Origin: Curtobacterium sp. Leaf183
GTDB lineage: Bacteria; Actinomycetota; Actinomycetes; Actinomycetales; Microbacteriaceae
Length of the DNA: 64,000 bases
Direction of reading: 5' to 3'
Assembly: GCF_001424385.1 (NCBI RefSeq)
Contig: NZ_LMPO01000007.1
Coordinates: 239,274-303,273 of the forward strand
The notes beneath the pieces were generated by a model that was given only the letters and a program-made list of their open reading frames with translations, did no database searches and was not told the origin of the DNA. This document shows, piece after piece, positions 16,032 through 23,456 of this stretch. The translations under genes were made by a program, and so were the position numbers. Positions within the stretch are counted from its first letter, which is position 1. Each line of letters opens with the position of its first letter.

Positions 16032-19000
16032 CTAGGCACGCAGCCGCACCCCCTGCGGTGTCGCGGCGAACCCGGCGGCGCGCAGGGCGTCCCCGAGCGG
16101 CGACTCCAGCACGAAGACGCCGTCCACGCGTTCCACCGACAGCTTGCCGAGCCCGCTCCGGACGGTCGCCGCGATGGACGCAGCCGCGGCGGTGAGGTCG
16201 GCGGGGTCGTCGGTGAACGTCAGGACCGACTTGCCGCCGCGCTCGACGTAGACGCCGAGTTCGCCGTCGACGAGCACCACGAGTGCGCCGGCCTTGCGCC
16301 CCGGCCGGTGCCCGCGGGCCTTCGCGCCCTCGGTGGTGGGTGGTGCCGCGCTCGCCGCCGGGGGCACCGCCGTGTCCGGTTCGGGAGCGGCGTCCGTCGG
16401 CCACGGCAACGACGCACCGTAGGGGTTCGCCGGGTCGGTGGCGGCGAGTGTCAGGACCTCGCGCGCCCGGTCCTGGTTCGCCCGCTCGTCGTCGTCGAGG
16501 TCCCGGGCGTACGTGCGGAGCCGGTCGATCGTCGGGCTCGTCGCGAACTGCGCTGCGCCGAGTCCCTCGATGAAGTAGCCGCGTCGGGCCCGGCCGGACT
16601 CCTCGAACCGCGCGAGCACCCGGTACACCCCGGCGAACCCGCCCCGGACGCCCTCGACCTGGACGGCCCCGCGGGTGACCACGCCGTACCGCTCGAGGAG
16701 CTGTTCCGCGGTCGCCGCGGCGCGCACCGTCCCGTCGGCCTCGGCCAGGGGCAGCAGGGACCAGCGCCCGCCGACGCTCGGGGGTCCGGACTGCGTCGGC
16801 AGCGTGGGGCGTCGGCGACCTCGGTAGGCGCGGGTGCGCGGCGTCGTCGTGCTCTTGGCTCGTCCACCGAGCATCGCGCGGAGGGGCGCGAACGTGTCGT
16901 TCGTGATCTGGCCGCCCCAGACGAGGTCCCAGAGTGCGGTGGTCAGGGCCCCGTCGTCGGTGCTGCCCACCGCCTGGCCGAGCTGGCGGAAGAAGTAGGC
17001 ACCGCCACCGGCCAGCGCGCCGAGCACGTCCCGCTGGAGTTCGGTCGTGTCGTCGCCGGACGGTTCGGCGAGTGTCGTGGCGGCCGTGTCCGCCAGGTGC
17101 AGTCGGACCCAGCCGTCGTTGCCCGGCAGCGTGCCACCACCGGACCACAGGACCTCGCCGGTCGCGGTGAGCTCGTCGAGCATGCTCGGCGCGTAGTCGG
17201 ACACGCGCGCGGGCAGCACGAGCGCCTCCCATGCACTGGCGGGCAGGGCGACGCCGGCCAGTTGGTCGATGACCTGCAGCACGCCGTCGATGCCGCGCAG
17301 ACCTCCGCGCGTGCCGGGGACGCGCACGTGCTGCCACGCGGGCAGGAAGCGACCGAGGGTGTCGGTCGAGACCGGTTCGACCTCGTGCCGCAGGGCGGCG
17401 AGCGACCGCGTGCGGATCCGCCGGAGCACCTCGGAGTCGCACCACTCGGCCCCCTGGCGGTCGGGCCGGAACTCACCCTCGACCAGCCGACGGTCGGCCG
17501 CGAGCCGCCGCAGGGTGTCCTGCACGACGGCGATCCCGAGCCCCAGGCGGGACGCTGCCTCCTGTGCCGCGAACGGTCCGTGCGAGCGGGCGTACCGGCC
17601 GACCAGGTCGCCGAGCGGATCGGCCACGGGCTCGATGAACGCCGTGGGGACACCGATGGGCAGGGGCACGCCGAGGGCGTCCCGGAGTCGGGCGGCGTCC
17701 TCGATGACGGCGTAGCGCGTGGTGCCGGCGTGCGAGAAGGACAGCACGCGGCGGTCGCGCTCGAACGACTCGAGCGTGGTCCGGAGCGTCTCGCGCGCCG
17801 CGGTCCGGTCCTGGTCGTCGGCGAGCCAGCTCCGGTCGACCGCCTCGTCGAGGTCGAGCGCGCCGACCAGCCGGAGCACGTCGACCAGGCCCTCGGCGTC
17901 GCGCGCCCGGCGATCGGGCGACAGGCGCTGCAGGTCCCGTTCGGTCGCGGCGATCACCGCGGGGTCGAGGAGCTCCCGCAGCTCGGCGCGACCGAGCAGT
18001 TCGCTGAGCAGCGTCGAGTCGAGCGACAGGGCCGCGGCACGACGCTCGGCCAGGGGCGAGTCGCCCTCGTACATGAACGCCGCGACGTACCCGAACAGCA
18101 GCGACCGCGCGAAGGGCGACGGCGTCTCGGTCTCGGTCTCGACGATCCGGATGCCGCGGCGGTTGATCTCGTCCGCGATGCCGAGCAGGGCCGGGACGTC
18201 GTACACGTCCTGCAGGACCTCGCGCACGGTCTCGAGCACGATCGGGAACGTCGGGTACTTCTGCGCGACCTCGAGCAGCTGGGACGCCCGCTGGCGCTGC
18301 TGCCAGAGCGGCGAGCGACGACCGGGATCACGTCGGGGCAGCAGCAGTGCGCGGGCGGCGCACTCGCGGAACCGCGCGGCGAACAGGGCCGAACCGCCGA
18401 CCTCGTCGGTGACCAGGGCCTCGAGGTCGTCGCGCTCGAAGACGAACAGGTCGGCACCCGGTGGTTCGGCGTCGGTCTCGGGGATCCGGACCACGATGCC
18501 GTCGTCCGCGGCCATCGCGTCGCCGTCGATGCCGTGCCGTTCGCGCAGTCGTGCGGCGACGGCCAGCGCCCACGGCGCGTGCACCTGCATGCCGTACGGC
18601 GAGTGCAGGATCATCCGCCAGTCGCCGAGTTCGTCGCGGAACCGCTCGACCACCAGGGTCGTGTCGTTCGGCACGTGTCCGGTCGCTGCGCGCTGCTCGC
18701 GCAGGAACGTCAGCAGGTTCGTCACGGCCCGTTCGTCCAGGCCGCCGGCCGACACGCGGGCGCGGGCGTCCTCGTCCGAGGCACCCTCGACCTCGCGGAT
18801 GAACGCGCCGGTCGCGCGGCCGAGTTCGGCGGGACGCCCGATGCCGTCGCCCTTCCAGAACGGCACCCGCCCGGGCTGTCCGAACGCGGGGCTGACGATG
18901 ACGCGGTCGTGCGTGATCTCCTCGATGCGCCAGCTGGTGGCACCGAGCGCGAAGACGTCGCCGACGCGCGACTCGTAGACCATCTCCTCGTCGAGCTCAC

Positions 19001-20759
19001 CGACGCGCGAGGCCTTCTCGCCGACCATGAACACCCCGAACATGCCGCGGTCCGGGATCGTGCCACCGCTGGTCACCGCGAGCCGCTGGGCTCCGGGGCG
19101 CCCGGTCAGCGTGCCGTGCACACGGTCCCAGACCAGGCGGGGTCGGAGTTCCGCGAACTCGTCGCTGGGGTACCGACCCGTGACCAGGTCGAGCGTCGCT
19201 TCGAAGGCGGACCGCGGCAGCCCGCTGAACGGGGCACTGCGCCGCACCAGCTCGAACCAGTGCTCGACGTCGAGGGTGTCGACGGACCCCGCCGCCACCG
19301 TGTGCTGCGCGAGGACGTCGAGCGGGTTGGTGGGGACCGAGATGGACTCGATCTGCCCGGACACCATGCGCTCGACCGTGACGGCGCTGTGGACGAGGTC
19401 GGCGCGGTGCTTCGGGAACAGCACACCCCGGGAGATCTCCCCGACCTGGTGCCCCGCACGACCGACACGCTGCAGGCCGCTGGCGACCGACGGTGGGGCC
19501 TCGACCTGGACGACCAGGTCGACCTCGCCCATGTCGATGCCGAGCTCGAGGGAACTGGTGGCGACCACGCAGCGCAGCCGGCCGGACTTCAGGTCGTCCT
19601 CGATGATGGCGCGCTGGTCCTTCGACACCGAGCCGTGGTGGGCACGTGCCAGCACCGGCAGCGACCCGGCGGTCTGCCCCGAGGCCCCGATGACCTCGGC
19701 CGGGGGCCGCCTGGGCTGTGCGACCGGGGCGTGCGCCGAGGCCCGCGCCGGCGACTGCGCCCGGCCGCTCGGCAGCCCGACGTCGTCCGGCGTCACCCCG
19801 GCCGGCACGAGCACGCCGTCCCCGGCGGCGGCCGCCACGCGTTCCTCGTGGATCTCGTTGAGCCGCGCGGTGAGGCGTTCGGCCAACCGCCGCGAGTTCG
19901 CGAACACGATCGTCGAGCGGTGCTGCTCGACCAGGTCGACCACGCGTTCTTCGACGTGCGGCCAGATGGACCCGTTCGTGGGCGCCTCGGAGGAGTCGGC
20001 CCCGACGGGCGGCGCCCCGAGCTCGGACATGTCGTCCACCGGCACGACGACCCGCAGGTCGAACGTCTTCTGCGCGGGCGGAGCGATGATCTCGACGGGC
20101 GCGCGGCCGCCCAGGAACCGTGCGACCTCTTCCGCTGGTCGCACCGTCGCGGACAGACCGATGCGCTGGACGGGCTTGTCGAGCAGGTCGTCGAGCCGTT
20201 CGAGCGACACCGCCAGGTGCGCGCCGCGCTTGGTCGCTGCGACCGCGTGGACCTCGTCGATGATGACCGTGTCCACGTTGACGAGCGTCTCGCGCGCCTT
20301 CGACGTCAGCATCAGGTACAGCGACTCGGGCGTCGTGATGAGGATGTCCGGCGGCAGCCGCAGCAGCTTCTGTCGGTCGGACGACGGGGTGTCCCCGCTG
20401 CGGACCCCGACTGTGACGTCCGGGGGTTCGAGGCCGAGGCGACGGGCGGTCTGGGTGATGCCGACCAGGGGGCTGCGCAGGTTCCGCTCGACGTCGACCC
20501 CGAGCGCCTTGAGCGGTGAGACGTACAGCACGCGCGTGCGCTGCTTGGCCGGCGGGTGGTCCGTCGAGCTGATCAGCCGGTCGATCGACCACAGGAACGA
20601 CGCGAGCGTCTTGCCCGACCCGGTCGGGGCCACCACGAGCGCGTGCCGACCGGTCGAGATGGCGTCCCACGCCCCGGACTGTGCGGCCGTCGGTGCCGAG
20701 AACGCGCCGCGGAACCACGCGGCGGTGGCGGGGGAGAAGCGCTCGAGGACGTCCGTCAT
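16032..20759 (-). CDS. lhr: Lhr-type ATP-dependent DNA helicase
   Basis: A 1575-residue superfamily 2 helicase of the large Lhr type, a 3'-5' translocase linked to DNA repair. Walker A 'APTGSGKT' is at 44-51 and the DEVH box at 168-171. 'RVGRAGHQVGEIS' marks motif VI, followed by the winged-helix and Lhr core domains and a long C-terminal region. Length is close to mycobacterial Lhr (about 1510). An Ala/Pro-rich insertion lies between the two RecA domains, just before 'LARAHHGSVSKDQR'. ATG at 20759 is chosen over upstream in-frame ATGs because homologues begin with this helical segment. It is co-directional with nei2. Confidence 0.94.
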   Translation of the reverse strand: MTDVLERFSPATAAWFRGAFSAPTAAQSGAWDAISTGRHALVVAPTGSGKTLASFLWSIDRLISSTDHPPAKQRTRVLYVSPLKALGVDVERNLRSPLVGITQTARRLGLEPPDVTVGVRSGDTPSSDRQKLLRLPPDILITTPESLYLMLTSKARETLVNVDTVIIDEVHAVAATKRGAHLAVSLERLDDLLDKPVQRIGLSATVRPAEEVARFLGGRAPVEIIAPPAQKTFDLRVVVPVDDMSELGAPPVGADSSEAPTNGSIWPHVEERVVDLVEQHRSTIVFANSRRLAERLTARLNEIHEERVAAAAGDGVLVPAGVTPDDVGLPSGRAQSPARASAHAPVAQPRRPPAEVIGASGQTAGSLPVLARAHHGSVSKDQRAIIEDDLKSGRLRCVVATSSLELGIDMGEVDLVVQVEAPPSVASGLQRVGRAGHQVGEISRGVLFPKHRADLVHSAVTVERMVSGQIESISVPTNPLDVLAQHTVAAGSVDTLDVEHWFELVRRSAPFSGLPRSAFEATLDLVTGRYPSDEFAELRPRLVWDRVHGTLTGRPGAQRLAVTSGGTIPDRGMFGVFMVGEKASRVGELDEEMVYESRVGDVFALGATSWRIEEITHDRVIVSPAFGQPGRVPFWKGDGIGRPAELGRATGAFIREVEGASDEDARARVSAGGLDERAVTNLLTFLREQRAATGHVPNDTTLVVERFRDELGDWRMILHSPYGMQVHAPWALAVAARLRERHGIDGDAMAADDGIVVRIPETDAEPPGADLFVFERDDLEALVTDEVGGSALFAARFRECAARALLLPRRDPGRRSPLWQQRQRASQLLEVAQKYPTFPIVLETVREVLQDVYDVPALLGIADEINRRGIRIVETETETPSPFARSLLFGYVAAFMYEGDSPLAERRAAALSLDSTLLSELLGRAELRELLDPAVIAATERDLQRLSPDRRARDAEGLVDVLRLVGALDLDEAVDRSWLADDQDRTAARETLRTTLESFERDRRVLSFSHAGTTRYAVIEDAARLRDALGVPLPIGVPTAFIEPVADPLGDLVGRYARSHGPFAAQEAASRLGLGIAVVQDTLRRLAADRRLVEGEFRPDRQGAEWCDSEVLRRIRTRSLAALRHEVEPVSTDTLGRFLPAWQHVRVPGTRGGLRGIDGVLQVIDQLAGVALPASAWEALVLPARVSDYAPSMLDELTATGEVLWSGGGTLPGNDGWVRLHLADTAATTLAEPSGDDTTELQRDVLGALAGGGAYFFRQLGQAVGSTDDGALTTALWDLVWGGQITNDTFAPLRAMLGGRAKSTTTPRTRAYRGRRRPTLPTQSGPPSVGGRWSLLPLAEADGTVRAAATAEQLLERYGVVTRGAVQVEGVRGGFAGVYRVLARFEESGRARRGYFIEGLGAAQFATSPTIDRLRTYARDLDDDERANQDRAREVLTLAATDPANPYGASLPWPTDAAPEPDTAVPPAASAAPPTTEGAKARGHRPGRKAGALVVLVDGELGVYVERGGKSVLTFTDDPADLTAAAASIAATVRSGLGKLSVERVDGVFVLESPLGDALRAAGFAATPQGVRLRA

Positions 20760-20813
20760 GGTCCGTCCCATCCTGCCCGCCACCCCCGACAAGCAGCCCA
20801 GCACAGATCGGGG

Positions 20814-20843
20814 TTGACAGAACGATAGTTACCGATCTATCGT
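20814..20843 (+). promoter_or_regulatory. promoter with overlapping inverted repeat upstream of padR-like gene
   Basis: TTGACA (20814-20819), an 18-bp spacer and TATCGT (20838-20843) form a near-consensus vegetative promoter. ACGATAG (20822-20828) and CTATCGT (20837-20843) form an inverted repeat inside it, covering the spacer and the -10 box. This is the position expected for autorepression by the downstream PadR protein. Confidence 0.7.
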
Positions 20844-20918
20844 TGACCCATCGCGACACGGACGGAACAGTTCCGTAACGCGAGCTCACTTCGAACACGA
20901 ACCCAGGAAGGAGTCATC

Positions 20919-21554
20919 ATGCGCCCCATGACTGACTACTCGAACGACGAACACGACTCCACCCAGGACCGCGGCCACCGCGGCCAGCGCGGCTCCCGCT
21001 TCGGCGGCCCGCGCCACCACCACGCACCCGGCTTCGGCGGACGCGGGGGCTTCGGTCCCGGCATGGGCTTCGGCCCGGGCTTCGGCGGCCCCGGCGGTCC
21101 CGGCTTCGGCCGCGAGCGCCGCCGCCGCGGCGACGTCCGCCTCGCCATCCTCGGCCTGCTGGCCGAGGGCCCCCAGAACGGCTACGCCGTGATCAAGACG
21201 ATCGCCGAGCGCACCGGCGGCGCCTGGAAGCCGAGCCCCGGCTCGGTCTACCCGACGCTCCAGCAGCTCGTCGACGAAGACCTCGTCGTCTCGACGGGCG
21301 ACGGCCGCAAGACGCTCTTCGAGCTCACCGACGCCGGCAAGGCCGAGGCCGAGTCCAAGGCGGACGAGATCGCCGCGGCGTGGGAGTCCACGCCCGGCGT
21401 CCCGGACTCGCAGCGCGAGTTCGTCGAAGCGCTCCGCAAGACGATGGGCGTGCTCCACATGTACCGCACCAGTGCGACCGAGGAGCAGACCAAGGCGGCC
21501 GCCGCCAAGGTCGACCAGCTCCGCAAGGACCTGCTGCAGATCCTCGCCGACTGA
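20919..21554 (+). CDS. PadR-family transcriptional regulator with Gly-rich N-terminus
   Basis: A 211-residue regulator. Residues about 70-145 are the PadR winged helix ('LAILGLLAEGPQNGYAVIK', then 'SPGSVYPTLQQLVDEDLV'), and the end is a dimerising helix. The first 65 residues are low-complexity: charged, then rich in Gly, Phe, Pro and His ('GFGGRGGFGPGMGFGPGFGG'). The gene follows a strong promoter with an operator-like repeat, so autorepression is likely. GGAAGGAG precedes the ATG at 20919; a second ATG at 20928 is possible. Targets are unknown, since no exporter gene is adjacent. Confidence 0.88.
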   Translation: MRPMTDYSNDEHDSTQDRGHRGQRGSRFGGPRHHHAPGFGGRGGFGPGMGFGPGFGGPGGPGFGRERRRRGDVRLAILGLLAEGPQNGYAVIKTIAERTGGAWKPSPGSVYPTLQQLVDEDLVVSTGDGRKTLFELTDAGKAEAESKADEIAAAWESTPGVPDSQREFVEALRKTMGVLHMYRTSATEEQTKAAAAKVDQLRKDLLQILAD

Positions 21555-21572
21555 CGCGGCGACACACCGACA

Positions 21573-21604
21573 GGAGGCCCGGTGCCAGCTGGCACCGGGC
21601 CTCC
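21573..21604. terminator. 32-bp perfect palindrome, shared family with 46934-46967
   Basis: Two 16-base arms, GGAGGCCCGGTGCCAG and its complement, meet without a spacer, between the convergent padR-like and hydrolase genes. The palindrome after rpoC has the same sequence except that one C-G pair is reversed, keeping the pairing intact. Likely bidirectional terminator. Confidence 0.75.
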
Positions 21605-21633
21605 CGTCGTCCTCGTGGCGCTCCGACGCGCCG

Positions 21634-22251
21634 TCAGTCGCCGATGAAGGTGGCTACGTCCGCCAGCTCGGCGGCGGACACCGCGTGCGGCAGCCCGGCG
21701 TAGGTCCGGTCCGTCACGTCCGTGTGCGCCGCTGCCCAGGCGCTCGTGCGTGCGGTGGCGTCGGCGGGGATGACCTGGTCGGCATCCCCGTGCCCGAGGA
21801 ACACGCGCGGACGCACCGCGGCGACGGCCTCGTCGCGGGAGTCCGTCACACCGGGCACCACGAACCCGGACAGCGACACGGCGAAGGCGAACCCGGACGG
21901 TCGGGCGCGCAGCAGCTGCAGCGCCATGGACCCGCCCTGCGAGAACCCGAGCAGCCCGATCCGCGGGTGGTCCGGCGCGACGGTGTCGATCCAGTCGAGG
22001 ACACCCTGCACCGCGGCGTCGACCGGCTCGAGCGCCGGCGAGCCGGGGGTGCCGAGCGGGTACCAGCTGAAGCCGGGTCCCCATGCCGTCGGTGCCCGCA
22101 GCGACGCGATCGTCCACGTCGGCGGCAGCGCGGGTGCCAGCCCGAGCAGGTCGCGCTCGTTCGACCCGACCCCGTGCATGGTCACGAGCAGGGGGGTGCC
22201 GGCGCGCTCCCGCTCGGGGCGGGTCCACTGCACGATGTCCGTGTCGATCAT
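21634..22251 (-). CDS. alpha/beta hydrolase (carboxylesterase/phospholipase type)
   Basis: A 205-residue alpha/beta hydrolase of the phospholipase/carboxylesterase (Abhydrolase_2) type. 'LVTMHGVGSNERDL' forms the oxyanion region, 'LGFSQGGSMAL' contains the Ser nucleophile, 'GHGDADQVIP' the Asp and 'PHAVSAAEL' the His. These are soluble esterases acting on short acyl esters. ATG at 22251. Divergent from the Nudix-like gene with an inverted repeat at the start codon. Confidence 0.85.
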   Translation of the reverse strand: MIDTDIVQWTRPERERAGTPLLVTMHGVGSNERDLLGLAPALPPTWTIASLRAPTAWGPGFSWYPLGTPGSPALEPVDAAVQGVLDWIDTVAPDHPRIGLLGFSQGGSMALQLLRARPSGFAFAVSLSGFVVPGVTDSRDEAVAAVRPRVFLGHGDADQVIPADATARTSAWAAAHTDVTDRTYAGLPHAVSAAELADVATFIGD

Positions 22252-22274
22252 GTGGACGACGGTAGCCGTCCACA
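22251..22274. promoter_or_regulatory. inverted repeat between divergent hydrolase and Nudix-like genes
   Basis: TGTGGACG and CGTCCACA form 8-bp arms around an 8-base spacer in the 73-bp divergent gap, touching the hydrolase start codon. It could be an operator. No regulator gene lies beside it, so the call is weak. Confidence 0.3.
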
Positions 22275-22324
22275 ACCAGCGCGCGGCGCGCCGAACTCGC
22301 CGGACCGGCTGGTAGACACGGTGC

Positions 22325-22873
22325 ATGGCCTCGACGCGAACCCCCGACCCCGATCCCGACTCCGGCTGGCTGTCCGACGAAGAACTCGCGTCGGTCCGTC
22401 GTCGTCTGCCGATCTGCTACGTCGAGGCGATCCCGGTGCGCACCGACGGCCTCGGCGTCGTGACCGAGGTCGGCGTGCTGCTGCGCGTCGCCCCCAGTGG
22501 TTCGATCGCGCGCACCCTGGTGTCGGGCCGCGTGATGTTCGGCGAGTCCATCCGCACCGCGCTGTTCCGCCACCTCGAGAAGGACCTCGGGCCGATGGCG
22601 TTCCCGCAGCTGCCCTCCAACCCGGCACCGTTCACCGTCGCCGAGTACTTCCCGCTGCCCGGCGCCTCGGTCTACACCGACGAGCGGCAGCACGCGATCT
22701 CCCTGGCCTACGTCGTCCCGGTCACGGGCACGTGCGAACCGCGACAGGACGCCCTCGAGCTCACGTGGATGAGCCCGATGGAAGCCGCGTCCGTGGCGGT
22801 CTCCGACGAGATGGAAGGCGGCCGCGGCGCGCTCATGCGTGCGGGGCTGGCCTCGGTCGGCGCCCTGCTGTAG
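22325..22873 (+). CDS. Nudix-like protein (DUF4916 type)
   Basis: A 182-residue actinobacterial protein with a Nudix-like fold. The region 'GRVMFGESIRTALFRHLEKD' occupies the place of the Nudix box (GX5EX7REUXEEXGU) but several metal-binding acidic positions are altered, so pyrophosphatase activity is doubtful. Family members resemble DUF4916 proteins of unknown role. ATG at 22325. It ends before a GC-only tract and a 60-bp palindrome. Confidence 0.65.
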   Translation: MASTRTPDPDPDSGWLSDEELASVRRRLPICYVEAIPVRTDGLGVVTEVGVLLRVAPSGSIARTLVSGRVMFGESIRTALFRHLEKDLGPMAFPQLPSNPAPFTVAEYFPLPGASVYTDERQHAISLAYVVPVTGTCEPRQDALELTWMSPMEAASVAVSDEMEGGRGALMRAGLASVGALL

Positions 22874-22955
22874 CGCCCGCGCGCCGCGCCGCGCCGCGCC
22901 CGCCCGCCCCCCGCGCCGCGCCGCGCCCGCCCGCTGCGCCCGCCCGGCCGGCGCG
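22874..22955. repeat. GC-only low-complexity tract
   Basis: About 80 bases after the Nudix-like stop consist almost wholly of G and C, built from CGCGCCGCGCC and CGCCCGCCCG units that appear twice. No coding signal. It may arise by slippage and would be hard to sequence accurately. Confidence 0.8.
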
Positions 22956-22965
22956 AACCGGACCC

Positions 22966-23025
22966 GCACAACACAAACCGGCTCGAACCAGGGAAGTCCG
23001 TGGTTCGAGCCGGTTTCCGTTGTGC
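22966..23025. repeat. 60-bp palindromic element (GCACAAC family), copy 1
   Basis: Arms of 25 bases (22966-22990 and 23001-23025) differ at two positions and enclose a 10-base loop. Ends are GCACAAC and GTTGTGC. A second element of identical length with the same ends and inner AACCGG/CCGGT is at 29849-29908. Both sit between convergent genes, so termination is a likely function. Confidence 0.8.
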
Positions 23026-23065
23026 TCCGCCATCCGGCACCACGGCGCCCGCGCCACCACATGAC

Positions 23066-23100
23066 GAAGCCCCCGGGTCCACATGGGACCCGGGGGCTTC
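23066..23100 (-). terminator. terminator hairpin of the csbD-like gene
   Basis: A perfect 15-bp stem (GAAGCCCCCGGGTCC) with a 5-base loop lies 31 bp past the csbD stop, followed on the minus strand by TTCGTCAT. It is separate from the neighbouring 60-bp palindrome that would serve the plus-strand gene. Confidence 0.75.
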
Positions 23101-23130
23101 GCAGCGCGGTCGGGACGACCGCACTTGGTC

Positions 23131-23331
23131 TTACTTGTTGTCCTTGAAGCTGTCGGCCACGCCGTGCGCGGCGTCCTTGACGTCGGTCGCGCCCTGCTTG
23201 GTCGAGGCCTTCGCCTGGTCGGTCTGGCCTTCGGCCTTGAGACGGTCGTTGTCCGTCACGTTCCCGACGGCTTCCTTGGCCTTGCCGGCTGCCTTCTCGG
23301 CAGCGTTCTTGATGTCATCGATGCCAGCCAT
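23131..23331 (-). CDS. CsbD-family stress protein
   Basis: A 66-residue, highly charged, Ala/Lys-rich soluble protein of the CsbD family, general-stress proteins of unknown mechanism. The pattern 'MAGIDDIKNAAEKAAGKAKE' followed by 'DRLKAEGQTDQAKA' is characteristic. A clear GGAG ribosome-binding site lies upstream (reverse strand). It has its own terminator. Confidence 0.88.
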   Translation of the reverse strand: MAGIDDIKNAAEKAAGKAKEAVGNVTDNDRLKAEGQTDQAKASTKQGATDVKDAAHGVADSFKDNK

Positions 23332-23456
23332 AGGCGGCTCCTTCCGTCAACGGACATGTCACCGGCGACGCTCGCGCGTCCTCCGGTGACCAGAACCGTA
23401 CGCGCTCTGTGCACAGCCGTTCGCAGAGCGTGTCCAGGCTGGGACAGCGAGCAGGT

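Noticed and set aside
16024-17445. An extended minus-strand frame fused in front of the Nei2-like glycosylase
   Set aside because: Fpg/Nei enzymes need Pro as the second residue, which fixes the start at 16023; the rest is lhr in another frame.
15831-20519. A 1562-codon plus-strand frame opposite lhr
   Set aside because: Same antisense effect; lhr on the minus strand has every helicase motif.
22966-23025. Possible tRNA, because GGTTCGAGCC resembles a T-loop
   Set aside because: The sequence is a simple long hairpin; no acceptor, D or anticodon stems can be formed.
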